Source: an uncultured bacterium (GTDB taxonomy: Bacteria; Cyanobacteriota; Vampirovibrionia; Gastranaerophilales; Gastranaerophilaceae). From it: a stretch of DNA of 12,446 nucleotides. The notes under the pieces are model-generated. The model ran no database searches and was not told the DNA's origin. It was given only the letters and a program-made list of their open reading frames with translations. Both the position numbers and the translations under genes were made by a program. The stretch covers positions 1 to 12,446 of the forward strand of contig USCK01000049.1 of NCBI GenBank assembly GCA_900553205.1. The letters are read 5' to 3'. Of the stretch, positions 1 through 6,322 are shown one piece after another. Positions within the stretch are counted from its first letter, which is position 1. The number at the start of each line of letters is the position of its first letter.

Positions 1-925
1 ACATAACTTTGATGAGATAAAAAGATTAGATGTCAGAATCGGGGATACAGTTTTTATTAAAAAAGCTGCAGAGATTATTCCAAAGGTCGTTAAGGTCGTT
101 GATTCCCCTGAACATAATGATTTGCCAGAGTATGTTCCACCAAAAGAATGTCCTGAATGTCATTCTCCATTGATAGAAAAAGAAGGGGAAGTTAATTGGT
201 ACTGTTCAAACCCGAATTGTTCTTCTATTGAAAGAGCAAAACTAGAGTATTGGGTTTCTCGTGAAGCTATGGATATAGATTCTGTAGGGCCTTCTGTTAT
301 AGAACAGTTGTATGAAAAAAATATGGTACTTAATCCTGCCGATTTTTACAGACTGACTCGTCAAGATTTTATGCAGTTGGATTTGGTCAAGGAACGAGCT
401 GCAAATAAGATGTTTACATCAATTCAAGACAGTAAAAATAGACCGTTGACAAAGTTTATAACGGCATTGTGTATCAGGCATGTTGGTAAAGAAACTGCAG
501 ATTTGCTTGTGAATGAGATGTCAACATTAGAAAATATAAGAACAGCGTCTGGCGAAAAACTTGCATCTACAGAAGGAATCGGAGATAAGATAGCTAAGAG
601 TATATATGAGTATTTTCATACCGAGTCAAATATTCAACTTGTTGATGAATTGTTGACTTTGGGAGTAAGTCCTCAAGAAGGCTCTGAAAAAATTTCTGAC
701 AAACTCGCAGGTTTAACTTTTGTTCTGACCGGAACATTAGAGAGCATGACAAGAGATGATGCAGGTGCTAAAATAAAAATGTTAGGTGGTAAAACCTCAT
801 CTTCTGTATCTAAGAAAACTTCTTATGTGGTAGCAGGTGCAAACCCTGGCTCAAAATTTGACAAAGCACAGGGGTTAGGTGTTAAAATATTAAGTGAAGA
901 TGAATTTAAAGAGTTGATAGGATAA
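1..925 (+). CDS. ligA: NAD-dependent DNA ligase LigA, C-terminal part (5' end outside window)
   Basis: This enzyme seals nicks in duplex DNA during replication and repair, using NAD+ as the adenylate donor. The reading frame is open from base 2 and gives 307 residues to the TAA at 923-925, so the adenylation domain and start lie upstream. Visible in order: the end of the OB fold (residues 1-35, starting HNFDEIKRLDVRIGD, a LigA hallmark); a Cys4 zinc finger (Cys50, Cys53, Cys68, Cys73); a helix-hairpin-helix region (about 85-225) with HVGKETA and GIGDKIA hairpins; and a C-terminal BRCT domain (about 230-307, FVLTGTLESMTR, then SYVVAGANPGSK). This order matches bacterial LigA, and nothing in the visible part looks broken. 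The TTG at 122 is internal and not a start. The next gene begins two bases after the stop, which suggests co-transcription. Confidence 0.97.
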   Translation, partial: HNFDEIKRLDVRIGDTVFIKKAAEIIPKVVKVVDSPEHNDLPEYVPPKECPECHSPLIEKEGEVNWYCSNPNCSSIERAKLEYWVSREAMDIDSVGPSVIEQLYEKNMVLNPADFYRLTRQDFMQLDLVKERAANKMFTSIQDSKNRPLTKFITALCIRHVGKETADLLVNEMSTLENIRTASGEKLASTEGIGDKIAKSIYEYFHTESNIQLVDELLTLGVSPQEGSEKISDKLAGLTFVLTGTLESMTRDDAGAKIKMLGGKTSSSVSKKTSYVVAGANPGSKFDKAQGLGVKILSEDEFKELIG

Positions 926-927
926 AT

Positions 928-1374
928 ATGAAAAAGAATTTTAGAGTAATTCAAATAAATGGCTTTAGAGGGTTATGCGTAGCTTTGGCGATTGTGACAT
1001 GCTTAATTGCTGGGTTTGTTGTATTTCCGGGATTGTTGGCAATGATGGCATGGAATTTTGTTTCAGCAAAAACAGCTCTTGTTCCAACAGTTGGTATTTT
1101 GCAAGGTACTTTGCTTTGGGGAATCATGGTTGTCAGCTATATGATAGTTAAAAAACGCAGTGTATTGGTTTCTTTTAAAACACCTACAGAGTTAAGTGAT
1201 GAAGAACTTGATGAGGTTATGGAGCGCATAAAAATGGAAACTACAGCTCAAATGATGAATGATATTATTACTAATGCTCGTGCTGAAAAGAAACCATCTA
1301 TGGTGGATTTGAAGTCAAATGACTCTAAAGAAAATTCAGAGATAGAAATATCAAATAAAAAGATTGACAATTAA
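928..1374 (+). CDS. Small two-helix membrane protein of unknown function
   Basis: 148 residues, function not recognised. A short basic N-terminus (MKKNFRVIQINGFRG) is followed by a hydrophobic segment at about 15-43 and another at about 54-74, then a KKR stop-transfer cluster. The last 70 residues are hydrophilic: an acidic helix (about 84-110) and a Lys/Asn/Ser-rich tail. By the positive-inside rule both ends should face the cytoplasm, as a hairpin in the inner membrane. The start is set by an AGGA at 919-922 inside the end of ligA, five bases before the ATG. The gene sits two bases after ligA, so the two are probably translated from one mRNA. From memory, similar short proteins with an INGxRG motif before the first helix occur in several bacterial groups, but I know no assigned role. 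Its final codons also carry the -35 element of the downstream tRNA promoter. Confidence 0.85.
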   Translation: MKKNFRVIQINGFRGLCVALAIVTCLIAGFVVFPGLLAMMAWNFVSAKTALVPTVGILQGTLLWGIMVVSYMIVKKRSVLVSFKTPTELSDEELDEVMERIKMETTAQMMNDIITNARAEKKPSMVDLKSNDSKENSEIEISNKKIDN

Positions 1375-1392
1375 TTATGTTCTTAATACAAT
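1364..1392 (+). promoter_or_regulatory. Sigma-70 promoter of the tRNA-Thr-Thr-Tyr operon
   Basis: A -35 box TTGACA at 1364-1369 is followed, after exactly 17 bases, by a -10 box TACAAT at 1387-1392. This is a perfect -35 and a five-of-six -10 with ideal spacing. Transcription should start near 1399, leaving only about three bases before the mature 5' end of the first tRNA. The -35 box lies inside the last codons (Ile-Asp-Asn) of the membrane protein gene, so the sequence both codes and regulates. Confidence 0.85.
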
Positions 1393-1401
1393 AGTCTTGT
1401 C

Positions 1402-1473
1402 GCCGGTATAGCTCAACGGTAGAGCAACGGTTTTGTAAACCGTAGGTTGTAGGTTCGATTCCTATTACCGGCT
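1402..1473 (+). tRNA. tRNA-Thr (anticodon TGT)
   Basis: A full cloverleaf can be drawn. The acceptor stem is GCCGGTA (1402-1408) with TACCGGC (1466-1472); the D stem is GCTC/GAGC; the anticodon stem is ACGGT/ACCGT; the T arm has loop TTCGATT. The seven-base anticodon loop TTTGTAA puts TGT at 1434-1436, which reads ACA (and by wobble ACN) threonine codons. The discriminator is T1473 and no CCA is encoded. It is the first gene of a three-tRNA operon. Confidence 0.97.
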
Positions 1474-1507
1474 TTTTTAACACATTGATAACTCTATTTC
1501 AATATAA

Positions 1508-1579
1508 GCCCTTGTGGCTCAGGGGTAGAGCACTCCCTTGGTAAGGGAGAGGCCACGAGTTCAAATCTCGTCAAGGGCA
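1508..1579 (+). tRNA. tRNA-Thr (anticodon GGT)
   Basis: The acceptor stem GCCCTTG (1508-1514) pairs with CAAGGGC (1572-1578). The anticodon stem is CTCCC/GGGAG around loop TTGGTAA, which places GGT at 1540-1542, reading ACC and ACU threonine codons. The D arm and T arm (loop TTCAAAT) are normal. The discriminator is A1579 and no CCA is encoded. It lies 34 bases after the other threonine tRNA, with no terminator between them. Confidence 0.97.
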
Positions 1580-1610
1580 TTTTTGAACTCTTTATGTGAT
1601 AACTAAATAT

Positions 1611-1697
<87 letters not shown>

Positions 1698-1701
1698 TTT
1701 T

Positions 1702-1730
1702 AAAAGGACTCCTTGTGGGAGTCCTTTTTT
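1702..1730 (+). terminator. Intrinsic terminator of the tRNA operon
   Basis: An 11-base-pair stem, AAAAGGACTCC (1702-1712) with GGAGTCCTTTT (1718-1728), closes a five-base loop TTGTG and runs into a T tract (1725-1730). It starts five bases after the CCA end of tRNA-Tyr, so it ends the tRNA transcript. The 5' A run would also give a T tract on the opposite strand, but no - strand gene ends here. Confidence 0.93.
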
Positions 1731-1753
1731 ATATCAACAACTATAGTAAAAAT

Positions 1754-1759
1754 AAGGAG
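1754..1759 (+). promoter_or_regulatory. Ribosome binding site that fixes the start of the 202-codon gene
   Basis: AAGGAG stands seven bases before the ATG at 1767. The frame is open back to a TTG at 1713, but that codon lies in the loop of the tRNA terminator and has no Shine-Dalgarno sequence. The ATG at 1767 is therefore the start to use. A TATAGT at 1742-1747 could be a -10 box, but no matching -35 box is seen. Confidence 0.8.
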
Positions 1760-1766
1760 TACAGGT

Positions 1767-2375
1767 ATGTTTTTTCAACCAATTTTTTATAATTTAAAGT
1801 TTTCTGTTACGCAGGCAATAAATCCTCATATTCAGCAACCTGCAAACAAATTTGTGGAAAAAGCTGTAAGTTTGCCTTCTAAAAAAGTAAAAAATAGTGC
1901 TGCAAAGTTACCTAAAAAGATTTTAGGAAAAGATATTTCATTACACGCACAACCTAAAACTGACACGGTAGTTTTATCATCAGCTAAAACTAATGTTCAA
2001 AAGGCTCAAAATAAAACAAATAACAGTTATGGAAAGAATATCAAAAAAGTTTTGAATAAATATTTTGATAATTCAGATGTTAATGCAGAACAACAAATTG
2101 CAAGACAAGAAAATTTGACAAGCTTAGTAAATTCTTATGAGAAAGAAAATATTGCACGTCAAAGAAAAAATTCTTTTACAAATGAAACTATTAAAGAGTC
2201 AAGACAAAACGCCATTAAATTAATGACTGATTATGGTAAGGAACAATTAGCAATGTTTAAAGAAGTTGTAAAACATGATAATAGACTAATGACTAATGAT
2301 ATCAAAAAACATTATCCTGAATATATTCCAAGTCATGAGGAAATTGTTTATTATACTTCTAAGATATATCAATAA
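1767..2375 (+). CDS. Basic Lys/Asn-rich protein of unknown function (202 aa)
   Basis: Not recognised. The protein is hydrophilic, with no Cys or Trp, no convincing signal peptide and no membrane span. The N-terminal 15 residues are hydrophobic/aromatic (MFFQPIFYNLKFSV). A Lys/Ser/Asn-rich, probably disordered stretch follows (about 27-95), then a likely helical segment (about 105-180) in which the short motif IARQ occurs twice (111-114 and 129-132). The tail is Tyr/Ile-rich (HYPEYIPSHEEIVYYTSKIY). The start is the ATG after AAGGAG. The gene stands alone behind the tRNA terminator and must use its own promoter or read-through. Its N-terminus loosely resembles those of the next two proteins, so it may belong to the same lineage-specific set. 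Coding potential is supported by a long open frame and a good ribosome binding site; function is unknown. Confidence 0.8.
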   Translation: MFFQPIFYNLKFSVTQAINPHIQQPANKFVEKAVSLPSKKVKNSAAKLPKKILGKDISLHAQPKTDTVVLSSAKTNVQKAQNKTNNSYGKNIKKVLNKYFDNSDVNAEQQIARQENLTSLVNSYEKENIARQRKNSFTNETIKESRQNAIKLMTDYGKEQLAMFKEVVKHDNRLMTNDIKKHYPEYIPSHEEIVYYTSKIYQ

Positions 2376-2413
2376 CTCTCATACAAGGCTTCCTTGAGAT
2401 TCTTTGTGTAAGT

Positions 2414-2442
2414 TTGATATAAAAGAATTTGTTAAATATGTT
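2414..2442 (+). promoter_or_regulatory. Candidate promoter of the two-gene hypothetical operon
   Basis: TTGATA (2414-2419) and TATGTT (2437-2442) are 17 bases apart and match the sigma-70 boxes at five and four positions. Transcription would start near 2449, giving a leader of about 64 bases. A second, perfect -10-like TATAAT lies at 2477-2482 but has no -35 box at proper distance, so either could be the real promoter. In AT-rich DNA such matches arise easily by chance. Confidence 0.35.
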
Positions 2443-2446
2443 AACA
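2430..2446. promoter_or_regulatory. Palindrome TGTTAA-N5-TTAACA, possible operator
   Basis: Two perfect six-base half-sites (TGTTAA at 2430-2435 and TTAACA at 2441-2446) are separated by five bases. That is the size and symmetry of a binding site for a dimeric helix-turn-helix regulator. It covers the proposed -10 box (2437-2442), where a bound repressor would block transcription. No regulator gene is next to it, and the halves are AT-rich, so chance is possible. Confidence 0.35.
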
Positions 2447-2512
2447 TTCTAGCAAAATAATTCTTTATCCGTTTTGTATAATTATTACCCTAATAATATG
2501 AAAGGATAAAAA

Positions 2513-3142
2513 ATGAATTTTGCAATTAATAATACAGTTACTTTTACCTCAAGAAGTCACAATACATTTAGAGATAATGAAAATTTCAATGTAGAAAAAG
2601 ATAATGTTTCATTAGGGTATTCAACTTATGACGGCTATGATAATACAAACAGTGATTTTTTTTATGAAATAGACGACAATTCAAAATCTTTTGATGATAA
2701 AGTAAGAAATGCTGATTATGCAGATTATGGACTTAGCTATTACACGCAACCTGCATCTTATTTTTCTACCACAGATAGTAAATATGAAAAATTAGTTGAT
2801 AATTCATTCTTGAAAACAAAAGATGGTGGAGAAAGATTCTCTGGTAATTTGTTTAATCATTTAAAGGATAAGGCAGGTTATTTCTCAAATCGAGATATTA
2901 AAGATGTTGCAGGGGCTTCTAAATTGCGCAGAAGTGATTCTTCAGAATATGTTGATTACAATCTGTTAAATGCAGGCTTCAATGTAAAAGATAAATATCC
3001 TGATATGAGCTCTGAAAAGTTTGTTGCTTATTTAGATTCTTTTAAATATAAAGATGAAAAAGGAAATGAGTATTGTGACCAAACTCGTGCTATAAATATC
3101 TCATCTGCAGATAAACGAACTATAGATATAGATATGGAATAA
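2513..3142 (+). CDS. Acidic Tyr/Asp-rich protein of unknown function (209 aa)
   Basis: Not recognised. The N-terminus MNFAINNTVTFTSRSHN carries a short VTFTSR motif, of a kind I associate with many otherwise unrelated proteins of Gastranaerophilales. Residues about 20-95 are rich in Asp, Asn, Tyr and Ser and probably disordered (YDGYDN, FYEIDDN, ADYADYGLSYY). Residues about 105-180 look more folded (GERFSGNLFNHLKDKAG; YPDMSSEKFVAYLDSF). There is a single Cys (188), and no signal peptide or membrane span. The start follows AAAGGA at 2501-2506 with six bases of spacing. The gene ends 18 bases before the 877-codon gene, so the two are almost certainly one operon and may work together, perhaps as small partner and large effector (inference only). 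Confidence 0.82.
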   Translation: MNFAINNTVTFTSRSHNTFRDNENFNVEKDNVSLGYSTYDGYDNTNSDFFYEIDDNSKSFDDKVRNADYADYGLSYYTQPASYFSTTDSKYEKLVDNSFLKTKDGGERFSGNLFNHLKDKAGYFSNRDIKDVAGASKLRRSDSSEYVDYNLLNAGFNVKDKYPDMSSEKFVAYLDSFKYKDEKGNEYCDQTRAINISSADKRTIDIDME

Positions 3143-3160
3143 AGACTAAAAGGGTTTTCA

Positions 3161-5794
3161 ATGTTCATTACCAATAATTATTCAACCAATATTTATAAAA
3201 GTAATAATATATCTAAACCTATCAAAAATACATTTGCATTTAGAGGAGTAGATAAGGATTCTGTTGAAATCTCAACTAAAAACAAAGCTCATAAAAAACT
3301 CACCCCTGAAGAAAAAACAGTTACGAATCTAATGGCGTTAGGCTTTGATAAAGATGATTCTAACAATCTTGTTAATAGTATAAAAAATGATAATAATTTT
3401 GAAGATATAAATGAGGCATACGATTATTTAACTAAAGATGTACCAAAATTTGAAGATAAAAATCTCAGAAAATATTTTATTATTAAAAGAATTAAGGCAA
3501 TTTCAGAAACTGCAAATTCAAATGCTGAAAGTGTCGAAAATGCACCATTAATAATAAATAAAGAAAAGTTTAACTTCTTTAATAGTACAGTTAGTAAGTA
3601 TCCAAGTTTACACAATCAAGAATCATTAGAAAATTTGTCTAATGTTACACGCTTCTATGATAAACAAACACTAAAACAAATAGATAAATATATAGATAAA
3701 GATGAAAATGCACCTCTTTTGGTTGATTCATTAATGATATTAGATTTTATTCAAGCAAAAAAAGAACATATAGGCTTTAAAAAACTTCTAAATGCAGGTG
3801 TTTCAAAAGATTATATGAAATTTATGCTTCAAACAAACTCAAGAGATGATGAGAATAATTATAAAACTTCTGCAATGTTGATTATGGCTGATAGATATTG
3901 TGAAGAACTGGATAATCTGAAAAACTTTGGTATAAAACCACGATTTGCATTATCAGTAATGGCTGCAACCCAAAATATTGGCGAAATGAAAGAATTAACA
4001 GAATTGCTTGAAGAATCAACCAAGCACAGAACAGAATTAGGCTCTCCGGATATGCCGGCAGATGATATAGAGTTAATAGCTACATTTATTCCTGAAGGTC
4101 AGGCAGACAGAACTCTTAATACAATAGGACGCTTAGGACATGATAATCTTGTCAAAATGTATCCATTAGGAATAGGTATTGTTAGTAGTGTTATTAATAA
4201 TTTAGGACATGAAAAACTGAAAGAAAAATATATTCAGCCACTTATTGAAGTTATTAATCCTACAGCTTCTTTAAAATATGCTTTTGCGCAAGATGAAATA
4301 GAAGAATCAAAAGAAGGGTTTAGCAAAATAACCGATAAAACAGACCGTCAAGAACGTATAAAAAGGATTGCAGATGCGACTTCAAAGAAAAATACTATAT
4401 TGAACAACTCAATTAAAGATCCAAAGGTAAAAGCTGATGCCATAAATATATATGTTGCAGCTTTTGAAAATAGTGCTAAAAATAAAGAAGATTACAAAAA
4501 TGCAAATGAACTTGCACCTTATTTGAACTATCTTAATAGCGACAATAAAGAATTCAATGAAAAACTGAAAAATATAGCGTGGGGTCATTTCTCTATTACG
4601 CCAACAGAAAAGACAAAGGAAAAAATAAATTTTAATAACAATGTTCAAAAACTGATACTTACGACATATAATTTTGATGAATCTTTTTCGGATTTGATAG
4701 ATATAATTAACGAAGAACCTGACAAAACTGTCAAAGAAACTCTTGATGAGTTGCCTCAAAACCAAACCTTAAAAAAATCCTTGCAGAATAATGGTATGAG
4801 TTATGCTGTTTGGACAGGAAGAAATTCTGATTTGGATATGCATGTAAAAATTGAACATAGTTTTGATAAAATGTCTAAAAATGCGATAACAAATCTCAAT
4901 GCTGAGTTTAATGATGAACTCTTTCAATCTTTACCAGATGAACAAAAACAAAAACTTACCAAACGATTAGCAAGTGGTGGATATAATCTTAAAAAGACCG
5001 AAAATATTGTTTATGAAGGTGACGGTTATTTTGCAGGTACCAAACAAGAATTGAAATTATATAAAGGTGATAAACCTATAGAATTCAAAGATTTATCAAA
5101 GATTTACAAATTAATCAATACAGAGTTTGATACAAATGATTATTGGAAGTTTGACCAAAATCATGAAATGTTGGAAACAAACAAAGGAACTTTTAAAAAC
5201 CATATAGAAACTCGTCATGAAGAAATGAAACGTATTCGTCAATATCAGGGTTCTAATAGTTCCGATATAACAATTAAAAAAGTAGATATGGACGATATTC
5301 CTCATTCATTATTCCTTGGGAATGATTCTTCTTGTTGTACAGCTATCGGCTCTTTTAATGACTGGACAGCTCCTAATTATATTAAGAACAAAATGGTTCA
5401 AGCAATAGAATTGACAGACGGCAAAGAGTCTATCGGTAACTCCATGATGTACTTAATTTCTACTCCTAATGAAGCTGGTGAGCTAAAACCTGCCTTGTTG
5501 GTGGATAATATAGAATTGAAGCCAAAATATCAGTATAATGACAAACTAGAGGACGGAATTGTTAAATATTGCAAGAATTTCTGCAAAGAATTGGGTAAAA
5601 CTGATATGGAGATATATGCAGGACCAAACAGACATAAGCTAAATATGGATAACTTTGAACTGAAACCAACAAGATTTCAAATTATTGGTGATACCTGTGG
5701 GGATGATGTTTATCTTGATTTTCTTTCTCAGGGTATGCCTGTTGAGTATGATTCAATAGAAGGTAGTATCCTAAAATTGCGTGATGATAAGTAG
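3161..5794 (+). CDS. Large multidomain protein of unknown function with a DSSCC-motif C-terminal domain (877 aa)
   Basis: Not recognised as a named family. Residues 1-45 are Asn/Ser/Lys-rich with a hydrophobic NTFAFRGVD (23-31) that echoes the VTFTSR of the preceding protein. Residues about 47-92 resemble a UBA-like three-helix bundle (LMALGFDKDD, then INEAYDYLTK). About 100-540 is mostly helical and charged, possibly repeat-like. About 545-700 is mixed, with YAVWTGRNSDLDM (548-560) and NHIETRHEEMKR (680-691). The C-terminal region (about 715-860) contains LGNDSSCCTAIG (719-730), then a strand pair, a VDNIELKPKY segment (781-790), a helix ending in KELG, and IYAGPNRH (818-825). That order faintly recalls a GNAT acetyltransferase, but the R/QxxGxG/A loop is absent; a cysteine enzyme is the alternative. 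There is no signal peptide or membrane span. AGGG at 3151-3154 sits six bases before the ATG. It probably forms an operon with the preceding gene. Confidence 0.85.
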   Translation: MFITNNYSTNIYKSNNISKPIKNTFAFRGVDKDSVEISTKNKAHKKLTPEEKTVTNLMALGFDKDDSNNLVNSIKNDNNFEDINEAYDYLTKDVPKFEDKNLRKYFIIKRIKAISETANSNAESVENAPLIINKEKFNFFNSTVSKYPSLHNQESLENLSNVTRFYDKQTLKQIDKYIDKDENAPLLVDSLMILDFIQAKKEHIGFKKLLNAGVSKDYMKFMLQTNSRDDENNYKTSAMLIMADRYCEELDNLKNFGIKPRFALSVMAATQNIGEMKELTELLEESTKHRTELGSPDMPADDIELIATFIPEGQADRTLNTIGRLGHDNLVKMYPLGIGIVSSVINNLGHEKLKEKYIQPLIEVINPTASLKYAFAQDEIEESKEGFSKITDKTDRQERIKRIADATSKKNTILNNSIKDPKVKADAINIYVAAFENSAKNKEDYKNANELAPYLNYLNSDNKEFNEKLKNIAWGHFSITPTEKTKEKINFNNNVQKLILTTYNFDESFSDLIDIINEEPDKTVKETLDELPQNQTLKKSLQNNGMSYAVWTGRNSDLDMHVKIEHSFDKMSKNAITNLNAEFNDELFQSLPDEQKQKLTKRLASGGYNLKKTENIVYEGDGYFAGTKQELKLYKGDKPIEFKDLSKIYKLINTEFDTNDYWKFDQNHEMLETNKGTFKNHIETRHEEMKRIRQYQGSNSSDITIKKVDMDDIPHSLFLGNDSSCCTAIGSFNDWTAPNYIKNKMVQAIELTDGKESIGNSMMYLISTPNEAGELKPALLVDNIELKPKYQYNDKLEDGIVKYCKNFCKELGKTDMEIYAGPNRHKLNMDNFELKPTRFQIIGDTCGDDVYLDFLSQGMPVEYDSIEGSILKLRDDK

Positions 5795-5797
5795 CTA

Positions 5798-6322
5798 TTA
5801 TCGTAAAGCCAATGCGTTTTCTCTCAATTTGTTATAAACTTCAAAAGTTATATAGCAATCCTTCAAACCTCTATGGTTGTTTTTGGTATCAATATCATAA
5901 TGTTGAGCAATAGTTGCCAGTTTATAGTTATATAGTTTTAAATTACTTTTTGCTAAGAGCATGGTGTCCATAGTAGGATTATCAAGATTTCTGTCCAAAA
6001 CTTTCTTCGTTTTGTTTTTTATGAAGCGCATATCAAAATTAACATTATGTCCGAGTATTGTATCGTCCTCAATAAAGCTCAGAAACTTAGGCAAAACTTC
6101 ATCTATTTTAGGTGCACTCACTAGCATTTTGTTTGTTATACCAGTTAAATCAGCGATAAAATTGTTAACACCTTTTTGAGATTGCAGCAAAGATGAAAAT
6201 TCTTCTACAATTTCATTGTTTCTAACCTTTAAGGCAGATAGTTCAATGATGTCATCATATTGAGGGCTTAACCCTGTTGTTTCAATATCTACAACCGTAT
6301 AGTTTTCTTGATAAGATTGCAT
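5798..6322 (-). CDS. DnaQ-like 3'-5' exonuclease (DEDDh family)
   Basis: A 174-residue single-domain exonuclease related to the proofreading domain of DNA polymerase III (epsilon/PolC type). It should remove nucleotides from DNA (or RNA) 3' ends with two metal ions. All five catalytic positions are visible: Asp12 and Glu14 in VVDIETTGL (Exo I), Asp97 in GHNVNFDMRF (Exo II), and His150 with Asp155 in NNHRGLKDC (Exo III), which makes it the DEDDh class. No helicase, ligase or polymerase domain is attached. It could be the epsilon subunit or a stand-alone repair/RNA-trimming enzyme, so no symbol is given. The start codon overlaps the miaB stop by one base (TAATG), with AAAGGAG about ten bases upstream inside miaB, which points to translational coupling. 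The stop is three bases from that of the convergent gene. Confidence 0.93.
   Translation of the reverse strand: MQSYQENYTVVDIETTGLSPQYDDIIELSALKVRNNEIVEEFSSLLQSQKGVNNFIADLTGITNKMLVSAPKIDEVLPKFLSFIEDDTILGHNVNFDMRFIKNKTKKVLDRNLDNPTMDTMLLAKSNLKLYNYKLATIAQHYDIDTKNNHRGLKDCYITFEVYNKLRENALALR

Noticed and set aside
1713..1766. Upstream TTG start that would add 18 residues to the 202-codon protein
   Set aside because: It begins in the loop of the tRNA terminator and has no ribosome binding site, while the ATG at 1767 has AAGGAG at ideal distance.
2377..2400. Small hairpin CAAGG-CTT-CCTTG after the 202-codon gene as a terminator
   Set aside because: The stem is only five base pairs, the loop is three bases, and no T tract follows.
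4409..4765. Open - strand frame (118 codons) inside the 877-codon gene, rich in Phe/Ile
   Set aside because: It is an antisense shadow of a Lys/Asn/Glu-rich gene, with no ribosome binding site or recognisable protein features.
3161..5794. Tandem DNA or protein repeats in the 877-residue protein
   Set aside because: The helical middle has repeated short themes, but no regular period or clear copy could be aligned by eye.
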